From Micromonospora chokoriensis (GTDB lineage Bacteria; Actinomycetota; Actinomycetes; Mycobacteriales; Micromonosporaceae), in contig NZ_LT607409.1 of assembly GCF_900091505.1 (NCBI RefSeq), forward strand, positions 5,270,001-5,334,000: DNA of 64,000 nucleotides, written 5' to 3'. Positions 53,801 to 62,800 of the stretch are shown here, one piece after another. Made by a program: the position numbers and the translations under genes. Position 1 is the stretch's first letter. Each line of letters opens with the position of its first letter. A model generated the notes under the pieces. The model was not told the origin of the DNA and searched no databases. It saw only the letters and a list, made by a program, of their open reading frames with translations.

Positions 53801-56800
53801 CCAGGGCGTCCGGTGTCGGGTAGTCGAACACCGTCGTCGCGGACAACCGCAACCCGGTCGCCGCCGACAGGCCGTTGCGGAACTCCACAGCCGTCAACGA
53901 GTCGAAACCCAACTCACCGAACGCCTGACCACCATCCACCGACCACCCCTGCGGATGCCCCAACACCGCCGCCACCCGCGACGACACCAGATCGAGGAGG
54001 TGGGCACGCCGTTCGTGTGGCGGCAGGTCGGCGAGCTGTGCCCGTAGCGACGACCTGTCGGCCGTGGCGGCGGCCCGCCGTCGCGCGGGTCGGACGAGCT
54101 GCCGCAGGAGCGCGGGCACGGTGCCGGAGGCGGCCACCGCCGCGAGGTCCAGCAGGATCGGCACGCTGACCGGCGGTGCCGCCGCGCAGCCGGCGTCGAG
54201 CAGGGCGAGTCCCTGCTCGGCGGTGAGCGGGAGCACCCCGCCTCGGCCGAGGCGGCGTTGGTCGGCGCTGGCGCTCAGCTCGCTGGCGTCGGCCCAGAGA
54301 CCCCAGGCGAGGGAGACCGCCGGCAGACCCAACCCACGCCGGTGCTGCGCCAACGCGTCCAGGAACGCGTTACCCGCCGCGTACGCACCCTGACCCGCGT
54401 TACCGAACACCCCCGCCGCCGACGAGAACACCACGAACGCGCAAAGGTCCCGGTCCCGGGTCAGCTCATGCAGATACCAACCCGCGTCCACCTTCGCCCG
54501 CAACACCGCCGACAGACGATCCACACTCAACCCGCTGACCACACCGTCGTCGAGCACACCGGCGAGGTGAACGACACCGGACAGGTCCGGGGTGTCGGCG
54601 ACGACCCGGGCGAGGGCTGCCCGGTCGGTGGCGTCCACGGCCACCAGTCGGGCGGACGCGCCGAGCGCGGCGAGTTCCGCCACGTACTCGGCAGCTCCGG
54701 GGGTCTCGGTGCCACGGCGGCTGACCAGCAGCAGGTCGCGTACGCCGTGCGTGGTGACCAGGTGCCGGGCCACCAACTGGCCGAGCGTGCCCAGCGCACC
54801 GGTGACCAGGACAGTTCCGGTGCCGAAGGTGAACGGGCGTGGTTCCTCGACCGGCGGTCGGACGAGTCGGGGCACGCTGACCACTCCGCCACGGATCGCC
54901 AGTTGCGGCTCACCGCACTGGGCGGCGGCCGGGAGCACCGCCAACGAGCCGGGTCCGTCGTCGATGTCGACGAGCACGAACCGGTCCGGGTGTTCGGCCT
55001 GGGCGCTGCGTACCAACCCGTGGACGGCGGCGCCGGCGAGATCGGTCAGCGGCTCGTCGCCGGACTGCACGGCGTGCCGGGTCGCGATGGCCAGCCGCAC
55101 ACCGGCGAGCCGGTCGTCGGTCAGCCAGGTCTGGAGCACCTCCAGGGTGCGGGCGGCGGCGGTGTGCGCTGCGGTCACCGGGTCGGCGGCGGGGCCGGAC
55201 TCGGCGTACCAGAGGACCGGGCCGGCCGGCACGCGTCCGGCGGCGAGCGTCTCCGCCAGCTCCGCGTGGTCGGTGAGCAGGGCCGCGGGCACGTCCAGCT
55301 CGGGGATCGGCGTCCACTCGATCCGGTACGGGCGAAGGGTCGTGCTCGTCGTCGGGGTGTACGGGCGCAGGACGAGCCGGTCGACCGTGGCGATGGGCTG
55401 GTTCTCGGCGTCGCGCAGGTCGAGGGCGACCGCGTCGGTGCCGGCGCGGCTGATCCGCACCCGGGCCGCGCGCGCCCCGGTGGCGTGCACCGTCACTCCG
55501 GTCCAGCTGAACGGGAGTCCGGTCGTGTCGGAGTCGAGGACGCCGAGGGCGAGGCCGTGCAGGGCGGCGTCGAGGAGCGCGGGGTGCAGGAGGAAGCCGT
55601 TCGCGGTGAGGTCGTCGGTGAGGGCCACGTCCGCGAGCAGCTCACCGTCGCGGCGCCAGGCCTGGTGGAGTCCGCGCAGGTGCGGCCCGTACTCGAAGCC
55701 GATCTCGGCGAAGCCGGGGTAGACGCCGTCGACCGGCACCTCCTCGGTCGCCTCCGGTGTCCAGTGGCCGGGGGTCTCCACTGTTTCGGCAGCGGTGAGG
55801 GTGCCGGTGGCGTGCCGCTGCCACTCGCCGGTGTCGTCGGGGCGCGCGTAGAGGGTGACGTCCCGCCGTTGCCCACCCGGGCTGTCGTCGGTGGGCGGGC
55901 CGACCAGGGCGCGGATGGTCAGCGTGTTGCCGCCGCCCGGGAGGACCATCGGGGCCTCGATGGTGAGTTCGTCGAGGCGGTTCAGGCCGGCGTGGTCGCC
56001 GGCGGCCAGGGCGAGGTCGACCAGCGCGGCACCGGGGACCAGCAGTGTGCCGCCGATCAGGTGGTCGGCCAACCAGGGCTGCGTGCGGGAGGAGAGGCGA
56101 CCGGTGAGCAGCAGGCTGTCCTGCTCGGGCAGGTCGGCGGCGGCGGCCCAGAACGGGTGGTCGACGGTGCCGAGCCCGATGCTGGCCGCGTCGGCGGCGG
56201 CTTCGGGGGCGGTCGGCCAGTAGCGGCGGCGCTGGAAGGCGTAGGTGGGCAGGTCGATCAGCCGTCCGCCGGTCAGGCTGGGCGTCCAGTCGACCGCGAC
56301 GCCGCGCACGTAGGCCTGCGCGAGGGCGGTCAGCAGTGTGGCAGGTTGGTCCCGGTCAGATCTCTGCACGGGTACGAACACCGCGTCCGCGACGCAGTCC
56401 GCACCCATGGCCGACAGGACCCCGTCGGGGCCGATCTCCAGGAACGTGCTGACACCCAGACTCTCCAGGGTGGTGATCCCGTCGGCGAAGCGGACCGCCT
56501 CGCGGACGTGCCGCACCCAGTAGCCGGCGTCCTGTGCCTCGGCGATCTGGCCGGTCACGTTGGACACGATCGGGATGCGTGGTGACGCATAGGTGAGGGA
56601 TTCCGCGACCTGGGCGAATTCGGCCAGCATCGGCTCCATCAGCACGGAGTGGAACGCGTGGCTGACCCGCAGCTGCTTCGACTTGAAACTTGCTGCGACG
56701 GCGGTGACCTCGTCGGCAGCACCGGAGAGCACGATCGAGCGGGGGCCGTTGATGGCGGCGATGCTCACCCCGTCGGTGAGCAGCGGCAGGACCTCCGCCT

Positions 56801-59800
56801 CGGTGGCCCGTACCGCGACCATGACACCGCCGGTCGGGAGGGCCTGCATCAGCCGACCCCGGGCGGTGACCAGCGTCGCCGCGTCGGGCAGGGACAGGAC
56901 ACCCGCGACGTGTGCGGCGGCGATCTCGCCGATGGAGTGCCCGACCAGGAAGTCCGGGGTGACGCCGAACGACTCGACCAGGCGGAACAGGGCCACCTCG
57001 ACGGCGAACAACGCCGACTGCGTGTACACCGTCTGATCGAGGTCGTCACCGTCGGCGATGATCTCGCGGATCGGCCGGTCCAGGTGCCGGTCCAGCTCGA
57101 CGCAGGCCGCGTCGAACGCCTCCGCGTAACGCGGGAACGTCGCGGAGAGGTCCAATCCCATGCCGGGCCGCTGCGAACCCTGACCGGAGAACACGAACGC
57201 CGTCCTGCCGCGCACCACCGACCCGACCACGGGACCGGGTGCACCGGCGGCGAGCGCCGCCAGGTCGTCCGGGCCGAACACGACCGCCCGGTGCGGATGC
57301 GCCGTACGGTGTGCGGCCAGGGTGAACCCCACGTCCACCGGGTCGGCGGCCACCGACGCCAGCCGGGCGGCCTGCCCGCGCAGCGCCTCCGGTGACCGGG
57401 CGGACAGCACCCACGGCACCGGGGCGGGAACCACGGCCTCGCTGCGAGGCGGCACCTCGACCGCCGGTGGCTCTTCGAGGATGACGTGCGCGTTGGTGCC
57501 GGAGATACCGAACGACGACACCCCAGCGCGACGCCGGCGTCCGTTGACCGGCCAGGGTTGTGCCTCGGTGAGCAACCGCACCTCACCAGCAGACCAGTCC
57601 ACCTGCGACGACGGCGCATCCACATGCAACGTGCGCGGCAGAGTCTCGTGGCGCATCGCCTGCACCATCTTGATGATCCCCGCGACACCCGCGGCGGCCT
57701 GGGTGTGACCCAGGTTCGACTTCACCGACCCCAACCACAACGGCCGGTCCCCGGACCTTTCCTGACCATAGGTCGCCAACAACGCCTGCGCCTCGATCGG
57801 ATCACCCAACACCGTCGCCGTGCCATGCGCCTCCACCACATCCACATCAGCACCCGCAAGCCCGGCATCAGCCAACGCCGCCCGAATAACCCGCTGCTGC
57901 GACGGACCATTCGGCGCCGTCAAACCATTCGACGCACCATCCTGATTAACCGCACTCCCCCGCACCACGGCGAGGACCCGACGACCATGACGCAGAGCAT
58001 CCGACAAACGCTCCACCAACACCACACCCACACCCTCAGACCAACCAGTACCCCCCGCACCCTCCGCAAACGACCGACACAACCCATCCGACGACAACCC
58101 CCGCTGCCGCGAAAACTCCACAAAAGCCGACGGCGTCGCCATCACCGTCACCCCACCCACCAACGCCAACGAACACTCACCACGCCGCAACGACTGACCC
58201 GCCACATGCAACGCCACCAACGACGACGAACACGCCGTATCCACCGTCACCGCCGGACCCTCGAACCCGAACGAATACGAAACCCGACCCGACACCACAG
58301 AACCCGAATTACCCGTACCCAAAAACCCCGCAAGACCATCAGGACTCTGCTGGGCCAGGCCGGCGTAGTCGTGGTACATCAAGCCCGAGAAGACACCGGT
58401 GTCGGAACCGCGCAACGATTGCGGGTCGATTCCGGCCCGTTCCAGAGCCTCCCAACTCACCTCCAACAACAGACGCTGCTGCGGATCCATCGCAAGCGCC
58501 TCACGCGGCGAAATCCCGAAGAACTCCGCGTCGAAATCCGCGGCGTCGGTCAGGAAACCGCCCCGGCGGGTCAGGGACGTCTCCGTCAACGCCTCCAGGT
58601 CCCACCCGCGATCGGCGGGGAAGTCGCCGATGCCGTCACCGTCGGAGTCGACAAGTCGCCACAGTGCGTCCGGCGAATCCACCCCACCCGGGAAACGACA
58701 GGCCATCCCCACGATCGCGAGCGGCTCGTCCGCACGGGCCGTCGCCGTGACGGTCTTCGCCGCGGTCACCCCGGACAGCTCGGTCAGCAGGTGGTCGACC
58801 AGGGCGTCCGGCGTCGGGTAGTCGAACACCGTCGTCGCGGACAACCGCAACCCCGTCGCCGCCGACAGACCGTTGCGGAACTCCACAGCCGTCAACGAGT
58901 CGAACCCCAACTCACCGAACGCCTGCCCACCATCCACCGACCACCCCTGCGGATGCCCCAACACCGACGCCACCCGCGACGACACCAGATCGAGAAGAGC
59001 GGCGCGGCGTGCGTCGTGGTCGAGGTTCGCGAGTCGGTCCCGCAGCGGAGTCGAGGCCGCGGCGGCGCGGCGTACGCGTACCAGATGCTGAAGGATGGTC
59101 GGGACGGTCCCGGCCGCCCGGATGGCGCGCAGGTCGAGCCGCACGGGCACGGTGACGGCCGTGTCCTCGGCCGCTGCCCGGTCGAAGAGCGCGAGGCCCT
59201 GCTGCGCGGTCAGTTCGCGGGCACCGCCCCGGAGGAGGCGTTCCCGGTCGGCGGCGTCGATGTCGGCGGCCATGCCGACGGCCCAGGGCCCCCAGGCGAG
59301 GGAGACCGCCGGCAGACCCAACCCACGCCGGTGCTGCGCCAACGCGTCCAGGAACGCGTTACCCGCCGCGTACGCACCCTGACCCGCGTTACCGAACACC
59401 CCCGCCGCCGACGAGAACACCACGAACGCGCAAAGGTCCCGGTCCCTGGTCAGTTCGTGCAGATACCAACCCGCGTCCACCTTCGCCCGCAACACCGCCG
59501 ACAGACGATCCCCGCTCAACCCGCTCACGACACCGTCGTCGAGCACACCGGCCGTGTGCACCACACCGGACAGGTCCGGGGTCTCGGCGATCACCTCGGC
59601 CAGGGCCTCGCGGTCGGCCACGTCCACCGCGACGACCCGCGCGGACGCCCCCAGCTCGGCGAGTTCCGCCAGGAGTTCCACCGCGCCCGGCGCGTCGGCG
59701 CCTCGGCGGCTCAGCAGCAGCAGGGCGCGCACACCGTGTGTCGTGACCAGGTGCCGTGCCACGTACCGGCCGAGGTGCCCGGTGGCGCCGGTGACCAGCA

Positions 59801-62800
59801 CCGTGCCGTCGGCCAGGGCGAGGGGTCGCGGCGGGGCACCGGCGGGTGCCCGGATCAGCCGGGGCGTGGTCGCGTCGCCGTTGCGCAACGCGGCCTGCGG
59901 CTCCCCGGTGGCGAGCAGGTTCGGCAGCGCCGCCTCGGACCCGTCGGTGCCGTCGACGTCGACCAGGACGAGACGGTCGGGGTGCTCGGACTGCGCCGCC
60001 CGGACGAGGCCCCAGACGGCGGCGGCACCGGGGTCGGTGACCGGCTCGTCGGCGGTGGCGACCGCGCCGGTCGTGACGACAGCTAGCCGCTCGCCGTCCT
60101 GCGGTCCCGCAGCAAGCCAGGACTGGAGGGTCTCCAGGACGGCTGCGGTGCGCTCGTGCGCGCCGGTGACGACGTCGGCGTCGGCGGGTTCGACCCGGTG
60201 GATCGCCACTGGGCCGGTGACGGTGGCGGCGGGCGCCGCGAGCGGGAGCCAGCCGAGGTGGAACAGGGCATCGTCGGTGCCGGTGCCCGTGACGACTGTG
60301 GTGAGTGGGCGCAGGACGAGTCGGTCGACGGTGAGGACCGGCTGGCCGGCGGTGTCGGTCAGGTCCAGCCGGACGGAGTCCGGGCCGAGGGTGCGGACCC
60401 GGGCCCGGACCGCGGAGCCGCCGGTCGCGTGCAGGGTCACGCCGGACCAGCTGAAGGGCACGCTGGCCCCGTCGGCGTGGGCGGGCAGCAGGTCACCGGC
60501 GCCGATGGCGTGTAGGGAGGCGTCGAGCACCGCCGGGTGCAGTGGGAAACCCTCGACCAGCACGGTGTCGTCGAGCGTGATCTCCGCGTACACCTGCTCC
60601 TGGTCGCGCCACGCGGCGCGCAGCGCGCGGAACGTCGGGCCGTAGCGCAGGCCGCGGTCGGCGAAGGCGTCGTAGAGGCCGTCCAGGGCGACGGCTGTCG
60701 CGTCGGACGGCGGCCAGGCCGTCGGCGGCGGGTTCGCCGCGCCGGGCTCGGAGGTGAGGACGCCGGAGGCGTGCTCGGTCCACGTCTCGGCGTCCTGGCT
60801 CGCGTGGACGCCGACCTGGCGACGCCCGTCGCCGTCCGGGGTGCCGACGCGGACCTGGACGTGCACGGCGTCGCTGCCGATGGTGAGCGGGACACCGGTG
60901 GTGAGTTCCTCGATCCGGTCGCAGCCGACCCGGTCGCCGGCGGCCAGGGCCAGATCGACGAGGGCGGCCCCGGGGACGACGACAGTTTCGGAGAGGGAGT
61001 GGTCGGCGAGCCACTGGTGGGTGGCGACGGTCCACCGGCCGGTGACGACGAGTTCGTCCGCTCCGGCCAGGGTGACGGCGGTGTCCAGCAGGGGGTGGCC
61101 GGTGCCGCCGCTGCCGGTGGGGGTGCCGGTGCCGACCGGCCAGTAGCGCTGGTGGTGGAAGGCGTAGGTGGGCAGGTCGACGCGCCGCCCAGCGGGGTAG
61201 CAGGGCGTCCAGTTCACGGCGACGCCGCGCACGAAGACCTGCGCGAGGGCGGTCAGCAGCGTGGCAGGTTGGTCCCGGTCAGATCTCTGCACGGGTACGA
61301 ACACCGCGTCGCTGACGCAGTCCGCCCCCATGGCTGACAGGACCCCGTCGGGGCCGATCTCCACGAACGTGCTGACACCCAGACTCTCCAGGGTGGTGAT
61401 CCCGTCGGCGAACCGCACCGCCTCGCGCACGTGCCGCACCCAGTACGCCGCGTCCTGCGTCTCGGCGATCTGCCCGGTCACGTTCGACACGATCGGAATA
61501 CGCGGCGTGCCGTAGGTGAGGGTCGCCGCCACCTGGGCGAACTCGGCCAGCATCGGCTCCATCAGCACCGAGTGGAACGCGTGACTGACCCGCAGCCGCT
61601 TCGACTTGAAACTCGCCGCGACGGCCGCGACCTCGTCGGCCACACCGGACAACACCACCGAACGCGGGCCGTTGATCGCCGCGATGCTCACACCCTCGGT
61701 CAACAGCGGCAGCACCTCCGCCTCGGTGGCCCGCACCGCGACCATCACCCCACCGACCGGCAACGCCTGCATCAGCCGACCCCGGGCGGTGACCAGCGAC
61801 GCCGCATCCGGCAGGGACAACACCCCGGCGACGTGTGCGGCGGCGATCTCGCCGATGGAGTGCCCGACCAGGAAGTCCGGGGTGACGCCGAACGACTCGA
61901 CCAGGCGGAACAACGCGACCTCGACGGCGAACAACGCCGACTGGGTGTAGACGGTCTGGTCCAGGTCGCCGCCGTCGGCGATGACCTCCCGGATCGGCCG
62001 GTCCAGGTGCCGGTCCAGCTCGACGCAGGCCGCGTCGAACGCCTCCGCGTAACGCGGGAACGTGTCGTAGAGAGCCAATCCCATGCCGGGACGCTGCGAA
62101 CCCTGACCGGAGAACACGAACGCCGTCCTGCCGCGCACCACCGACCCGACCACGGGACCGGGCTCACCGGCGGCGAGGGCCACCAGGTCGTCCGGGCCGA
62201 ACACGACCGCCCGGTGCGGATGCGCCGTACGGTGTGCGGCCAGGGTGAACCCCACGTCCACCGCGTCGGCGGCCACCGACGCCAGCCGAGCGGCCTGCCC
62301 GCGCAGCGCCTCCGGTGAGCGAGCCGACAGCACCCACGGCACCGGGGCGGGAACCACGGCCTCGCTGCGAGGCAGCACCTCGACGGTCGGTGGCTCTTCG
62401 AGGATGACGTGCGCGTTCGTACCGGAGACCCCGAACGAGGAGACACCCGCGCGACGCGGGCCGGGGCGCTGCGGCCACGCCTGGTTGTCGGCGGCGATGC
62501 GGACCGCGCCGGCCGCCCAGTCGACGTGCGTGGACGGCTGGTCGGCGTGCAGGCTGCGCGGGATCCGGCCGTGGCGCATCGCCTCGACCATCTTGATGAT
62601 CCCGGCGACGCCGGCGGCGGCCTGGGTGTGGCCGATGTTCGACTTGATCGACCCCAGCCACAGTGGCTGGTCGGCGGGCCGGTCCTGGCCGTAGGTGGCG
62701 AGCAGCGCCTGCGCCTCGATCGGGTCGCCCAACGTGGTGCCGGTGCCGTGCGCCTCGACGGCGTCGACGTCGGCGGTGGTGAGGCCGGCGTTGCTCAGCG

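Noticed and set aside
45771..60086. Long plus-strand frames of 775-1360 residues across the PKS
   Set aside because: All are antisense to PKS modules, share the repeats of the modules, and read as His/Arg/Gly-rich low-complexity sequence.
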